Counted from the stretch's first letter, positions 17,088 to 27,246 are shown. The stretch is DNA of 64,000 nt from an uncultured Eubacteriales bacterium (GCA_934486915.1 CAKSRC010000001.1:40734-104733); one strand, 5' to 3'. Notes: generated from the sequence alone by a model not told the origin. A program made the numbers and translations.

Positions 17088-17666
17088 ATGTATAGTTCAT
17101 GGGAAGAGTTGAAAAATCAGTGTTTAAAATGTAATAAGTGTGACTTATGCGAAACTAGGCATAATGTAGTTTTTGGTGTAGGAAATGTTAATGCCGAGGT
17201 TATGTTTATAGGAGAAGGGCCTGGAGAAAACGAGGATATACAAGGCGAGCCTTTTGTAGGAAGAGGAGGCAAACTTCTTGATAAAATGCTAAATTCCGTT
17301 GATCTTGATAGAAATAAAAACATATATATAGCAAATATCGTAAAGTGTCGTCCGCCGAAAAACAGAGATCCTCTTCCTTTGGAAAAGGAGGCGTGTATAC
17401 CCTGGCTTAGAAATCAAGTTAAATTAATAAGACCTAAAATTATAGTATGCCTAGGCAGAATAGCCGCAATGGAAATTATAAAATCCGACATAAAAATTAC
17501 TAAAGAACATGGTATATTTTTTGAAAGAAACGGTACTTTTTTAATGGGCACATTGCACCCTGCCGCACTTTTAAGAAATCCTAAAAATAAGCCGGAGGCT
17601 TTTGAGGACTTCCTAAAACTTAGAGATAAGATAAAAGAGGTTTGTCCAAACACATATAAGCAATAG
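17088..17666 (+). CDS. Uracil-DNA glycosylase, family 4 (Fe-S type)
   Basis: DNA repair enzyme that removes uracil from DNA. The N-terminal cysteines in CLKCNKCDLC belong to a 4Fe-4S site. GEGPGENEDIQGEPFVGRGG (about residues 43-62) is the family 4 catalytic and glycine-rich motif, followed by VKCRPPKNRDP. The C-terminal HPAALLRNP carries the second active-site motif. The 192-residue length fits this family, which is found in thermophiles and many anaerobes. It follows the glycosyltransferase-like gene by 21 nt. Confidence 0.94.
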   Translation: MYSSWEELKNQCLKCNKCDLCETRHNVVFGVGNVNAEVMFIGEGPGENEDIQGEPFVGRGGKLLDKMLNSVDLDRNKNIYIANIVKCRPPKNRDPLPLEKEACIPWLRNQVKLIRPKIIVCLGRIAAMEIIKSDIKITKEHGIFFERNGTFLMGTLHPAALLRNPKNKPEAFEDFLKLRDKIKEVCPNTYKQ

Positions 17667-17817
17667 TTTATTTTAAAGGGTTAATTTATTCATTAATGCA
17701 GGAATAAAGGCTTATAAACTATAATACAATCTTTAATGATAAATTTTCACACAAAGGGTATTGTAATTTGTCATTTATTTGTGGTATGCTAGACAATGCT
17801 GCAATGAATAAAGGGTT

Positions 17818-18762
17818 TTATAGCTCTATTTGAGTTAATATTTCTTTTAGTGTTGCAGATGAATCGATAAGTTTTTGCTTTTCGTGTTCACTTAAAGGAA
17901 TATCAAGGACATTTTCTATTCCGTTTTTTCCAACTATAGCAGGAAGTCCCATGCATATATCATTTAGTCCATAATGGTTATCGATATAACATGATACTGT
18001 CAAGACTGAGTGCTCGTTTCTGACTATGCTTTCTATAATCCTGGATGCTGCCATTGCGACTGCATAATAAGTTGCGCCTTTTTTCTCTATGATTTTATAT
18101 GCACTCTTTTGTACTTGTGTATATAGATTATTCATCATTTGTTGGCTGTTTTCTATTTTTCGTAGGTTGCAGAATTCAGAAAGATCTATGCCGGAGACAT
18201 TTGCGCTGCTCCACACTGCAAGCTCACTGTCACCATGTTCACCTATGATAAATGCATGGATATTGCGGCTGTCGACGTTTAGGTTTGTGCTTAAAAGGTA
18301 CTTAAGTCTCGCAGTATCCAATACTGTTCCTGAGCCGATAACTTGGTTTTTGGGAAGCCCTGATATTTTAAGAGTTATATATGTTAAAATATCGACAGGG
18401 TTAGAAAGTATCAACAAAATACATTCTTTATTTCGTTTGGTAATTTCAGGAATAATGTTTTTTAATATTTTTGTGTTTTTATTGACTAAGTCTATGCGGC
18501 TTTCGCCGGGCTTTTGGTTGGCACCTGCGGCTATTATTATTAAATAGCAATCGCTTATATCGTCGTAGCTGCCAGCATAAATTTTACAAGGTTTTGAAAA
18601 GGGGACACCGTGGTTTAAATCCATAGCTTCGCCTTCAGCTTTTTCTCGGTTTTGATCTATTAAAACCATTTCTGAAAATACACCGTTTTTTATAAGTGAA
18701 AAAGCTGTTGTCGATCCTACGAATCCACACCCGATAATAGCACATTTTTGAATGTTTACCAT
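17818..18762 (-). CDS. ldh: L-lactate dehydrogenase
   Basis: NAD-dependent enzyme that reduces pyruvate to L-lactate to regenerate NAD in fermentation. The N-terminal Rossmann motif is IIGCGFVGST, followed by an aspartate (LIDQN) that selects NAD. The substrate loop reads GANQKPGESR, with glutamine at the specificity position typical of LDH rather than malate dehydrogenase. The catalytic histidine is in GEHGDSE. Two in-frame ATG codons exist. I prefer the one at 18762 because AGGA is about 10 nt upstream; the one at 18771 lies only 2 nt from it. Length is then 314 residues. It is transcribed divergently from the nucleotidase genes. Confidence 0.93.
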   Translation of the reverse strand: MVNIQKCAIIGCGFVGSTTAFSLIKNGVFSEMVLIDQNREKAEGEAMDLNHGVPFSKPCKIYAGSYDDISDCYLIIIAAGANQKPGESRIDLVNKNTKILKNIIPEITKRNKECILLILSNPVDILTYITLKISGLPKNQVIGSGTVLDTARLKYLLSTNLNVDSRNIHAFIIGEHGDSELAVWSSANVSGIDLSEFCNLRKIENSQQMMNNLYTQVQKSAYKIIEKKGATYYAVAMAASRIIESIVRNEHSVLTVSCYIDNHYGLNDICMGLPAIVGKNGIENVLDIPLSEHEKQKLIDSSATLKEILTQIEL

Positions 18763-18852
18763 ATTTATCATTTCCTTTGTTTGTTTATAATTTTTATTAT
18801 GTCATCTTTGTTTTAATATATTTATTTAGGTCCATAAAAAGGAGAATTTTTA

Positions 18853-21063
18853 ATGAAAAATTTTAAACACATTTTTTGTTCGGCAATATTGGTATTGTCA
18901 ATTACAATATCAAGTATTCCGTTTACCGCTTATTCCAAAGGGGGTGAAAAAGTTGTTATTTACCACACAAATGATATGCATGCTAGGGTCAATAGCATAT
19001 ACAAGGAAAATGAACTTACCCAAATAGGCTTGGACATGGTTAGAAGCGTAAAAGACAACACTGAGAATTCTATACTCATAGATGCAGGTGATGCTACTCA
19101 AGGTGCGCCTATGGGCAAATACAGTAAAGGCATTGACATAATAGATGTTATGAATGCTGCAGGATACGATGGTATGACATTGGGAAACCATGAGTTTGAT
19201 TATGGAAAAGACGCTGTAATGAAAATTGCGCAAGAAGCTAAATTCCCGGTTGTCGCTGCAAATATTCTTTACAATGATAAAACCTTTTTAGAGGGAGTTA
19301 ACGGCTATAACGGCTGTAACTTTATAAAAGAAATAAACGGCAAAAAAATAGGATTTTTTGGTATTGCAACTGAAGAGACCACAAGAACTACAATACCGTT
19401 AAATTTAGAAGGAATCTCATTCAAAGATGAAATAGAAACTTCAAGACAACAAACTCAAGCTCTTAGAAATCAAGGAGCTGATCTTGTAGTTGGAATTATG
19501 CATATAGGCGTGGATTCATCAAGTAAGTTAACAAGTAGGGATGTAGCAAAAGAAGTCCCTGATATAGATATTATTATCGATGGCCACAGTCATTCTAAAA
19601 TGACTGAAACGGTGGGAAAGACATTAATTCAACAGACCGGCACGGGATCCAATACTCTTGGTAAAATTGAGATTGACTTTAGTTCTTCTTCGCCGTCATT
19701 TAAGTCAGAGCTTATGCTTCCAAAAGAAATTGGAGAGAACTATTCACCAAATGAAGAAGTAACATCTTTGTATGATTCACGTTTTAGCAAGATTGAACCT
19801 GTCTTATCGAAAGTTGTTGGTAAAACAGCTACTAATCTCTATGGCGGAAACTATAGTGGCAAGAACGTAAGCAGAATGGTTGAGACCAGCCTTGGATCTT
19901 TAATCGGCGATTCTATGTTGTTTAGCAGTAAAAAACTTTTGAAAAATACAAAATATAAGGCTATGCCTATTGTTGCCATGGAAAATGGAGGAGCTGTTCG
20001 CTCTAAAATTAATAAGGGCTTTATTACTATGGAAAATATATTGGAAGTACTTCCACTTGATAACCGGCTCTCATTGCAGATTGTAACTCCGAGTGTGTTA
20101 TATCAGACAATGGAACGTGGTGTGTCCAAGCAAAATCTACCAAGTGAGCTAGGTGAACCTATAGATGGTTTCTTTGGGGGATTTCCTCAAATTTCGGGTA
20201 TGCGCATAGAATATGATTTGACTAAACAGCCCTATAATGGGAATGAACCCGGAAATAGAGTTACTAAAATTGTTATATTGGATGAAGATGGATCAGACGC
20301 TATAAATTTAGACAGAAATGATACAATGACACCAATAATATTAGCTTGCAATGATTATACAATTACAGAATATCCTATGATAAAGGACATAGATGTAGTA
20401 ATAAAGGGTGATTATTTATCAGAAGTATTGGCAAATTACATTAATGTTTTGACAATGAAAGGGGGCGGTGAGTTTAGCTTTACTTCAAAAGATCAAAGAG
20501 TAAAATTATTGAAATCCAATGATTTATTTGGTGATTACAGTGCTGAGGTATTGATTGAAGAAAACAATGTACCTATAAGTCTTAAAGAAATTGAAGTTAA
20601 GATTGATGATAACAAGTTTGAAAAGATGAGCACAAATGAAATTGGGTTGATTACTCTAAATGATTTGAAAAGCGGTGGACATAATGTAACAGTAAAATAT
20701 GGTTCTCTTTGCATGGATGCCTATGTTGATGAAACCGTAGGAATTAAATCGGCATCAATAGATGTAGGTGCGGATTCTGACAAGAATGTAAAAAGTGTTA
20801 TAAATCTAATTGACCAGATTCCGGAAAATCCTCAAAAGACGGATCAAAGAATTATTTCGCTTGCAAAAACATCTTATGATTCATTATCTCAGGATGAAAA
20901 GGATCAAGTGACTAATGCAGATGTATTGTTTAGTTCTGCGGAGATTTTGAATGATAATATCTTAACTAAGAATATTATTATGGGTATTGTTGTTGTGCTA
21001 CTCGTAATTATATGTGCTTTTATTATTAGGCTAATAAAAAAGATGAGAAGAAATGCTGTTTGA
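18853..21063 (+). CDS. Membrane-anchored surface 5'-nucleotidase / 2',3'-cyclic phosphodiesterase family, copy 1
   Basis: Exported metallophosphoesterase that should release phosphate from extracellular nucleotides. Signal peptide about residues 1-28. The calcineurin-like domain shows all metal motifs: YHTNDMH, DAGDATQG, GNHEFDYG, MHIG and DGHSHS. The C-terminal 5'-nucleotidase domain (about 330-560) has the ENGGAVRSKI active-site stretch. It is followed by a beta-sandwich-like segment (about 565-640), a small helical repeat containing SLAKTSYDSLSQDEKDQV, a module common on Clostridia surface proteins, then a TM helix about 707-728 and a basic tail. The anchor is thus a transmembrane helix, not LPXTG. 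AAGGAG precedes the ATG. A paralogue follows immediately. Confidence 0.92.
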   Translation: MKNFKHIFCSAILVLSITISSIPFTAYSKGGEKVVIYHTNDMHARVNSIYKENELTQIGLDMVRSVKDNTENSILIDAGDATQGAPMGKYSKGIDIIDVMNAAGYDGMTLGNHEFDYGKDAVMKIAQEAKFPVVAANILYNDKTFLEGVNGYNGCNFIKEINGKKIGFFGIATEETTRTTIPLNLEGISFKDEIETSRQQTQALRNQGADLVVGIMHIGVDSSSKLTSRDVAKEVPDIDIIIDGHSHSKMTETVGKTLIQQTGTGSNTLGKIEIDFSSSSPSFKSELMLPKEIGENYSPNEEVTSLYDSRFSKIEPVLSKVVGKTATNLYGGNYSGKNVSRMVETSLGSLIGDSMLFSSKKLLKNTKYKAMPIVAMENGGAVRSKINKGFITMENILEVLPLDNRLSLQIVTPSVLYQTMERGVSKQNLPSELGEPIDGFFGGFPQISGMRIEYDLTKQPYNGNEPGNRVTKIVILDEDGSDAINLDRNDTMTPIILACNDYTITEYPMIKDIDVVIKGDYLSEVLANYINVLTMKGGGEFSFTSKDQRVKLLKSNDLFGDYSAEVLIEENNVPISLKEIEVKIDDNKFEKMSTNEIGLITLNDLKSGGHNVTVKYGSLCMDAYVDETVGIKSASIDVGADSDKNVKSVINLIDQIPENPQKTDQRIISLAKTSYDSLSQDEKDQVTNADVLFSSAEILNDNILTKNIIMGIVVVLLVIICAFIIRLIKKMRRNAV

Positions 21064-21088
21064 GCTTATTGAAAAGGATTGTGTTTTA

Positions 21089-23362
21089 GTGAGAAGTAAA
21101 ATCAAAAATATTAACAAAAGGGTTTTAATGTTTGTATTGGTTATTGCAATGACATTTGTAAGTATTCCTAAGTCATTGGCTTTAGGGGAAGATACTATAG
21201 TCTTATACCATACGAATGATATTCACGGAAAAGTCGACAGTGAATATGAATCTAACGGTAAATTAATGCAAATAGGTATGGATGTTTTGAAAAATGTAAA
21301 GAGTCAAACTGAAAATGCTTTGCTTGTTGATGCAGGAGATGCAACGCAAGGAACTGTACTTGCAAAGTATAGCAACGGTTCTGATATAATAAAAATGATG
21401 AACGATGCCAACTATGACGTTATGGCTTTGGGAAATCATGACTTGGACTACGGTGCCGATACAGCAAAGGAAAATGTAAATTTGGCTGAATTCCCTGTGA
21501 TATGCGCTAATGCAGTGTCAAAGGAGGATAATCAACCGTTCCTTAAGGGCATTAACGGTGGTAACGGTTCTAATTTTATAAAAGAAATAAACGGTAAAAA
21601 GATAGGCTTCTTTTCAGTAATATCTGAAGATACTGCCTCTACATCTTTGGAAAAGAATATTTCAGATCTTAAGTTTACCTCAGTATTAGAAACCTCAAAG
21701 GTTCAGGTTGCAGAACTAAAACAACAAGGAGCACAGGTCATAGTAGCATTGACCCATGTTGGAGTGGTTAATGGCAGTGGTATTACAAGTGAGGCTATAG
21801 CAGAACAAGTGGATGGTATAGATGTTATAATAGACGGACATAGCCACACTGAATTTACTAAGACAGTAAACAACGTTTTAATACAACAAATTGGAACAGA
21901 CGCTAAAAATTTAGGTAAAATAGAGCTTGAATTTAATTCTGCAGGTAAAGCTAAGGTTCATGGTGAGATAATGACCGCTTCTCAAGTAGGAGAAAAGTAT
22001 AAAGCTGATCCGGAAGGTACTCAATTTTTTAATGATATATATGTTGCCCATAAACCAACTTTAGAAAAAGTTATATCAAAAACAGAAAATTCCCTTTATG
22101 GCGGTACATATTTAGGAAAGAGCATTGGAAGGCTTCAAGAGACAAATATGGGAGATCTTGTGGCAGACTTGATGCGTGCAGAAACAAAAGAACTAATTAA
22201 AGGAAAACCGGAGGCTAATGAGGACATCGTAGTGCTACAAAATGGTGGTGGAGTAAGGGATTCTATTAAAGCTGGATATATTACAGTTAATGATATAAAT
22301 AGGGTATTGCCTAATGATAATACAGTAGTTGCCAAGGAGGTAACACCAAGTACTCTTTATAAAGCAATCGAAAATGGTGTATGTAAGGTAGGTAGCCCTG
22401 CTAACAAAGGTGAAGCACTTCAATTCCAAGACGGAAGATTTCCTCAAATTTCAGGCATGAGATTTGAATATGATATTACAAAAAAACCTTCAGACCCTAA
22501 TAATAAGGAAATCATAGGTGAACGTGTAAATAAAATAGTAATTTTAAATGAGGACGGAACCGATAAGAAGGAATTAGACAGAAATGATGACAATACTAAA
22601 ATTGTGCTTGTAACTAGTGTCTTTACCGGCGAGGGCGGCGAAGGATATTGGATGCTAAAGGACAAGAAAGTCGTAGCTACAAGTGATGAAATTTTAGAGA
22701 CTATTGTTGAAAAGCAATTAGATAAAATGGCTAAGGAAAAGGGAAAAGGAGTAAGTGGCTATTATGTTACCTCCAATAGGATTTCATTAGTCAAAGGCGA
22801 TGATTTATATGGAAATTATGACTCTAATATTACACTAAAAGATTCAGATAGTAATTTATCATCAAAAGATGTAAAAGTAAGCGTAGACTATCAAGACAGT
22901 GTTGAAATGAAAACTAACGAAAACGGCATAATAGAATTGAAAGGCCTTGAAAGCGGTGCTCATTCCGTTAAGGTCGAATATAATGGAATGTCCAGTGAGA
23001 CATATATAAATGAATGTGTTGGTTTAAAAGATACTGAATTAAGTTTTAACGATATGACTGAGCATGAGGCGGACAGTGTCGTAAACCTAATATCTCAAAT
23101 TCCTGATAAAGTAAGTAAGGATGATGTAAGCTTCATTTCATTTGTAAGAAAGTCTTATGATTCATTAAATGAGGATTCTAAAGTCAAAGTAACAAATTAC
23201 GTATCATTAACATCAGCTGAAAAGGATGCAGATAAGGCACAAAATGATGCAAACTCCCAAATAGCATATAACATTATATATGTAGTGTTTGGAAGTACGG
23301 CTATAATACTGCTAGTAGTTATACTTGTCAAAGTACTAAAGAAATCCAAAAGCTCAAAATAA
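21089..23362 (+). CDS. Membrane-anchored surface 5'-nucleotidase family, copy 2
   Basis: Paralogue of the preceding gene with the same architecture: signal peptide, metallophosphoesterase domain (YHTNDIHG, DAGDATQG, GNHDLDYG, THVG, DGHSH), 5'-nucleotidase C domain with QNGGGVRDSI, beta-sandwich-like module, helical repeat with RKSYDSLNEDSKVKV, and a C-terminal TM helix with a lysine-rich end. I choose the GTG at 21089: it has AAAGGA about 10 nt upstream and places MRSKIKNINKR directly before a good signal peptide. An ATG at 21053 would overlap the previous gene and add an unlikely acidic extension. The second copy is longer in the middle domain. The two copies probably differ in nucleotide preference. 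Confidence 0.88.
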   Translation: MRSKIKNINKRVLMFVLVIAMTFVSIPKSLALGEDTIVLYHTNDIHGKVDSEYESNGKLMQIGMDVLKNVKSQTENALLVDAGDATQGTVLAKYSNGSDIIKMMNDANYDVMALGNHDLDYGADTAKENVNLAEFPVICANAVSKEDNQPFLKGINGGNGSNFIKEINGKKIGFFSVISEDTASTSLEKNISDLKFTSVLETSKVQVAELKQQGAQVIVALTHVGVVNGSGITSEAIAEQVDGIDVIIDGHSHTEFTKTVNNVLIQQIGTDAKNLGKIELEFNSAGKAKVHGEIMTASQVGEKYKADPEGTQFFNDIYVAHKPTLEKVISKTENSLYGGTYLGKSIGRLQETNMGDLVADLMRAETKELIKGKPEANEDIVVLQNGGGVRDSIKAGYITVNDINRVLPNDNTVVAKEVTPSTLYKAIENGVCKVGSPANKGEALQFQDGRFPQISGMRFEYDITKKPSDPNNKEIIGERVNKIVILNEDGTDKKELDRNDDNTKIVLVTSVFTGEGGEGYWMLKDKKVVATSDEILETIVEKQLDKMAKEKGKGVSGYYVTSNRISLVKGDDLYGNYDSNITLKDSDSNLSSKDVKVSVDYQDSVEMKTNENGIIELKGLESGAHSVKVEYNGMSSETYINECVGLKDTELSFNDMTEHEADSVVNLISQIPDKVSKDDVSFISFVRKSYDSLNEDSKVKVTNYVSLTSAEKDADKAQNDANSQIAYNIIYVVFGSTAIILLVVILVKVLKKSKSSK

Positions 23363-23370
23363 CATATATA

Positions 23371-23405
23371 AAAAACACCATGCTTAATTTAAGCATGGTG
23401 TTTTT
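23371..23405. terminator. Bidirectional terminator between the nucleotidase genes and rarA
   Basis: A perfect 15-bp stem (23371-23385 with 23391-23405, containing ACACCATGCTT) and a 5-nt loop, starting with AAAAA and ending with TTTTT, so it acts on both strands. Confidence 0.9.
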
Positions 23406-23416
23406 GTTTTTTACAT

Positions 23417-24700
23417 CTAGGAATTATCCTTTATGCTATCTTGATATTTTTTAAATGCCAGCTCATTTTTATTACTGCAAGGCATATAGTACTTTGTATT
23501 TTTTAATTTATCGGGGAGATATTGCTGCAAAACAAAGTGATTTTCATAGTCGTGTGGATAAAGATAAAATTGACCTTTGTTTTGATTATCTTCACCATCA
23601 AAGTGCTTGTTTTGAAGTATCCTTGGTATAGGATATATTTTTCCGCTTTCGATGTCGTTAAAAGCCTTATTTATAGCAAGATAGGCTGAATTTGATTTAG
23701 GCGCATTGCTTGCCAGAATTACTGCATCTGCAAGGGGAATCCTAGCTTCGGGCAAGCCTACTTGAAAGGCAATATCAACACATGACTTTACGATTGGTAT
23801 TATTTGAGGGTAAGCAAGGCCTATATCTTCACAAGCACATACCATCAATCTTCTGCAAATGGATGTAATATCTCCTGACTGCAGAAGTCTTGCTAGGTAG
23901 TATACGGCAGCATCCGCATCTGAACCCCTTATGGATTTTTGAAAGGCGGAAAGCAAATCATAGTGATCATCTCCTGATCTGTCAAACCCGGATGAGTTAA
24001 ACGTCCCCATACTTTTTATCATATCCAATGTAATAGCATCGTTGTTTCCTATATTCGTAATAAAACAAAGTTCTAAAAGGTTTAGTGCTTTTCGTGTATC
24101 ACCCGAAGAAAGTCTTGATAGAAAGGATAAGGCATCATAATCAATACTCATATCGTCTTGATTATAGTTTTTCTTTAAAAGATTAAAAGCTCTTGTAAGC
24201 GCCTTGCTTATTTCTTGATCTTCAATAGGTTTAAATTCAAAAACAGTTGTTCTGCTTAAAATTGCGCCATAAATATAGAAGTATGGGTTTTCAGTTGTCG
24301 ATGCAATTAAAGTGATTTTGCCGTTTTCCATAAACTCAAGAAGGCTTTGCTGTTGCTTCTTATTGAGATATTGTATTTCATCAAGATAAAGAAGTACACC
24401 GTTTTGGGCATGCATCGTATCAAGTTCATCGATTATGTCTTTGATATCGGAAATTGATGTTGTGGTTCCATTTAATTTATGGAGGGTTTTGTTTGTCTTT
24501 TGAGCTATTATAGAAGCTACAGTTGTTTTTCCTACCCCGGGTGGACCATAAAAAATCATATTAGGTATAAAACCTGATTCTATTATTTTTCTAAGGGGCT
24601 TGTTTTTACCAAGAAGATGTTTTTGACCAACAACGTCCTCTATAGATGTTGGCCTTATTCGATCCGCAAGAGGAGATGAGGGATTTAAGTTATTATTCAT
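23417..24700 (-). CDS. rarA: Replication-associated recombination protein A (AAA+ ATPase)
   Basis: Clamp-loader-related ATPase acting at stalled replication forks (MgsA/RarA/WRNIP1 family). Walker A GPPGVGKT is at residues 52-59, Walker B reads LYLDEIQ, and ASTTENP is sensor 1. The C-terminal half (about 250-420) contains the tetramerisation region with [19 protein letters not shown], diagnostic of RarA rather than RuvB or DnaX. The 427-residue length is typical. The start overlaps the end of glyA by 8 nt and has no clear ribosome site of its own, suggesting translational coupling. Confidence 0.95.
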   Translation of the reverse strand: MNNNLNPSSPLADRIRPTSIEDVVGQKHLLGKNKPLRKIIESGFIPNMIFYGPPGVGKTTVASIIAQKTNKTLHKLNGTTTSISDIKDIIDELDTMHAQNGVLLYLDEIQYLNKKQQQSLLEFMENGKITLIASTTENPYFYIYGAILSRTTVFEFKPIEDQEISKALTRAFNLLKKNYNQDDMSIDYDALSFLSRLSSGDTRKALNLLELCFITNIGNNDAITLDMIKSMGTFNSSGFDRSGDDHYDLLSAFQKSIRGSDADAAVYYLARLLQSGDITSICRRLMVCACEDIGLAYPQIIPIVKSCVDIAFQVGLPEARIPLADAVILASNAPKSNSAYLAINKAFNDIESGKIYPIPRILQNKHFDGEDNQNKGQFYLYPHDYENHFVLQQYLPDKLKNTKYYMPCSNKNELAFKKYQDSIKDNS

Positions 24701-25946
24701 ATATAGGATATTTTTTGCAAAGTTCTATAACCCTGGATTTTACGATAGGGGCATTTTTATCATGGTCTTTTATGATAAGATCGATGAATTCTGCAATTTT
24801 GTCCATATCATCGGTTTTAAGGCCTCTGCTCGTTACAGCAGGTGTACCTATTCTAATGCCACTGGTTATAAACGGACTTAGAGGTTCGTCCGGCACAGTA
24901 TTTTTATTTACGGTTATGTTGACTTCATCTAATCTATTTTCAAGTTCTTTTCCTGTGATACCTGTATTTCTTAGATCAAGTAGCATCAAGTGATTATCTG
25001 TTTCACCGCTTACTATGTTGTGCCCTCTTTTTATGAGGCCTTGCGATAAAGCTTTGGCGTTTAGTACAACATTTTTTCCATATTCTTTAAACTTAGGGTC
25101 AAGTGCTTCTTTAAAGCAAACGGCTTTTGCTGCTATTATATGCATTAGCGGTCCGCCCTGAGTTCCCGGGAAGATAGCCTTATCTATTTGTTTAGCATAC
25201 TTTTCTTTGCATAGAATCATGCCGCCTCTGGGGCCTCTTAGGGTTTTGTGAGTGGTTGTTGTGACAAAGTCGGCAAAGGGTACTGGGTTTGGATGAACAC
25301 CTGCTGCGACAAGGCCTGCCACATGAGCCATGTCTACCATAAGATAGGCATTACATTCATCTGCGATTTCTCTAAACTTTTTAAAGTCTATTATTCTTGA
25401 ATAAGCACTTGCGCCACATACTATCATTTTAGGTTTTTCTTTTAATGCTAAATCCCTTACTTGTTCATAGTTTATTGTGTGAGTTTTGGGGTCAACACCA
25501 TAGGAAATAAAATTAAAATACTTTCCTGAAATGTTGACGGGAGAACCATGGGTTAAGTGACCACCCTCTGATAGATTCATACCCATGATTTTGTCGCCGG
25601 GTTGGAGCATTGCAAAATATACGGCAATATTGGCTTGTGCCCCGGAATGAGGCTGAACATTTGCGTGTTCCGCCGAGAAAAGCTTACAAGCTCTTTTTCT
25701 TGCAATTTCTTCTATTACGTCGACGTGCTCACATCCGCCATAATATCTTTTTGATGGGTAGCCTTCTGCATACTTATTTGTTAATATGCTTCCCATAGCG
25801 GCTAAAACTGCACTTGAGACGATGTTTTCCGAAGCGATAAGTTCGAGGTTTTCTGATTGGCGCTTAAGCTCTGCATTGATAACTTGAGCAATTTCAGCAT
25901 CGTTTTTGTTTAAAAGTTCCAGGCTTTCTTTAATTAACGTACTCAT
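24693..25946 (-). CDS. glyA: Serine hydroxymethyltransferase
   Basis: PLP enzyme interconverting serine and glycine while charging tetrahydrofolate with a one-carbon unit. The active-site lysine is in [14 protein letters not shown] (near residue 230). SEGGHLTHG and the ENHL-type TDNHLM segment are also present. The 417-residue length is normal. GAAGGAG precedes the ATG, and a consensus promoter lies about 40 bp upstream. No tetrahydrofolate riboswitch is visible in the 90-nt leader region. Cotranscribed with rarA. Confidence 0.98.
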   Translation of the reverse strand: MSTLIKESLELLNKNDAEIAQVINAELKRQSENLELIASENIVSSAVLAAMGSILTNKYAEGYPSKRYYGGCEHVDVIEEIARKRACKLFSAEHANVQPHSGAQANIAVYFAMLQPGDKIMGMNLSEGGHLTHGSPVNISGKYFNFISYGVDPKTHTINYEQVRDLALKEKPKMIVCGASAYSRIIDFKKFREIADECNAYLMVDMAHVAGLVAAGVHPNPVPFADFVTTTTHKTLRGPRGGMILCKEKYAKQIDKAIFPGTQGGPLMHIIAAKAVCFKEALDPKFKEYGKNVVLNAKALSQGLIKRGHNIVSGETDNHLMLLDLRNTGITGKELENRLDEVNITVNKNTVPDEPLSPFITSGIRIGTPAVTSRGLKTDDMDKIAEFIDLIIKDHDKNAPIVKSRVIELCKKYPIYE

Positions 25947-25985
25947 AAAAATGTTATTCTCCTTCGATATTTTATATTTAGAATA

Positions 25986-26014
25986 AGTATATTATTTTTA
26001 ATAGAAAATATCAA
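25986..26014 (-). promoter_or_regulatory. Sigma-A promoter of glyA-rarA
   Basis: On the minus strand TTGATA (26009-26014), a 17-nt spacer, TATACT (25986-25991). Confidence 0.75.
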
Positions 26015-26070
26015 CCATGAAGTTATTATTTTACATTAAAAATGGAGTTGTCTAAAAGTAAAATTAATCA

Positions 26071-26101
26071 AATAAGCAGCAGGACTTAACTGCTGCTTAT
26101 T
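26071..26101 (-). terminator. Terminator of the lysozyme gene
   Basis: AATAAGCAGCAG (26071-26082) and its exact complement (26090-26101) form a 12-bp stem with a 7-nt loop, 20 nt after the lysozyme stop. The minus-strand T-rich tail is interrupted. Confidence 0.75.
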
Positions 26102-26121
26102 TTTGAAAGTACATTGATATT

Positions 26122-27246
26122 TTAAGGAATGATTAAGGTTTGGCCGGGGTATATTGTATCATTTAAAAGGTTATTAGCATCTTTTATTTCTGCGTATCTT
26201 GAGCCGGAACCAAGAAATTTCTCAGCAATACCCCATAAAGTATCCCCAGATACTACGGTATACGTAAACTGTTGAGAAGATGATGAGCTAGTCGGTATAA
26301 TTAATGCCTGACCCGGGTAGATTATATCGCTTGAAAGTCCGTTAGCAGCCTTTATTTCTGCGTATCTTGAGCCGGAACCAAGAAATTTTTCAGCAATACT
26401 CCATAACGTGTCGCCGGACATGACAGTATAGGTAAATACTTCGGATGAAGAGCCCGCGGATGGTATAATCAAGACTTGACCTGGATATATTGTGTCGCTT
26501 GAGAGACCGTTGGCAACCTTTATTTCTGCGTATCTTGAACCGGAACCAAGAAACTTCTCGGCAATATCCCATAGAGTATCTCCGGGAACCACTGTATAGG
26601 TGGTAGAAACAGGGATTACGGGTTTTAGAGATGAAGAGGCTTTATTAAGGCCTAAGTTAGAAATTATAGAGGGGTAATCCTTGTATGATTTATCGAGATC
26701 CACATCTCCGGATATACCATTAACGGAACCCGTTGAGGTGTATTGCCACATTCCAAAGTTGCCTGTATATGTTGGTGACTGCGCCCATTGAGCAAGCCAT
26801 ATATCAAATGTTGAAAGTCTGCTCATATCGAGGTAATTATTTATAAAGTTTAAGTTGGAATAGATACTTACATAGTAACCGGCTTTTTCTAAAATGTTGC
26901 AGAATGTTAAGGCTATGTCAGTTATAGTTTGGCGTCCAAGGGGGTACAATGAACTGTCTTCGATATCCAATACAACAGGATAACTGAATTCATATGGAGA
27001 AATTACATTTAAAAAGTGATTAGCCTCACTGATTGCCCCGGGAGATGAAAGAGCATAAGTATAATGGTAAGCTCCCACCTTGATATTGGTTTTAGCAATA
27101 TTGGTCATGTTGTTGACAAACTGATTATCTATTCCCGAGGAACCATAACTTGATCGTATGATTGCAAACTCTATATTGTCTGCTGATACATCATTCCAAT
27201 TAATATATCCCTGCCATTGGGAAACGTCAATTCCTGAATATTCCAT
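26122..27246 (-). CDS. GH25 lysozyme (muramidase) with three LysM repeats
   Basis: Peptidoglycan hydrolase. The N-terminal GH25 domain (about residues 1-195) begins with GIDVSQWQG, whose aspartate is one active-site acid, and has VVLDIEDSS near residues 93-101 with the catalytic D-x-E pair. After a serine-rich linker come three LysM domains (about 216-261, 272-317 and 328-373), each with GDTLWxIAEKFLGSGSRYAEIK and ending in YPGQxLIIP. No signal peptide is present, so release would need a holin-like route, lysis or a non-classical path. GGAGG precedes the ATG. No phage genes are nearby. Confidence 0.93.
   Translation of the reverse strand: MEYSGIDVSQWQGYINWNDVSADNIEFAIIRSSYGSSGIDNQFVNNMTNIAKTNIKVGAYHYTYALSSPGAISEANHFLNVISPYEFSYPVVLDIEDSSLYPLGRQTITDIALTFCNILEKAGYYVSIYSNLNFINNYLDMSRLSTFDIWLAQWAQSPTYTGNFGMWQYTSTGSVNGISGDVDLDKSYKDYPSIISNLGLNKASSSLKPVIPVSTTYTVVPGDTLWDIAEKFLGSGSRYAEIKVANGLSSDTIYPGQVLIIPSAGSSSEVFTYTVMSGDTLWSIAEKFLGSGSRYAEIKAANGLSSDIIYPGQALIIPTSSSSSQQFTYTVVSGDTLWGIAEKFLGSGSRYAEIKDANNLLNDTIYPGQTLIIP
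26201..26590 (-). repeat. 168-bp tandem repeats encoding LysM domains
   Basis: The sequence reading GAGCCGGAAC on the plus strand recurs at 26201 and 26369, and as GAACCGGAAC at 26537, an exact 168-bp (56-codon) period. The repeats are also very similar at synonymous positions, which suggests recent duplication or gene conversion. Confidence 0.85.

Noticed and set aside
17663..17722. 9-bp inverted repeat ATAGTTTAT / ATAAACTAT after the uracil-DNA glycosylase gene
   Set aside because: Loop of over 40 nt, AT-only arms and no T-run; too weak to call a terminator.
18089..18547. 152-codon plus-strand frame inside ldh
   Set aside because: Lies entirely antisense to a certain enzyme; low-complexity shadow translation.
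25947..26070. Tetrahydrofolate or glycine riboswitch before glyA
   Set aside because: The leader after the promoter is short and AT-rich with no aptamer-like helices.
26201..26590. Regular direct repeats that could suggest a CRISPR-like array
   Set aside because: Period is 168 bp and each unit is an in-frame LysM domain; there are no short repeats with unique spacers.
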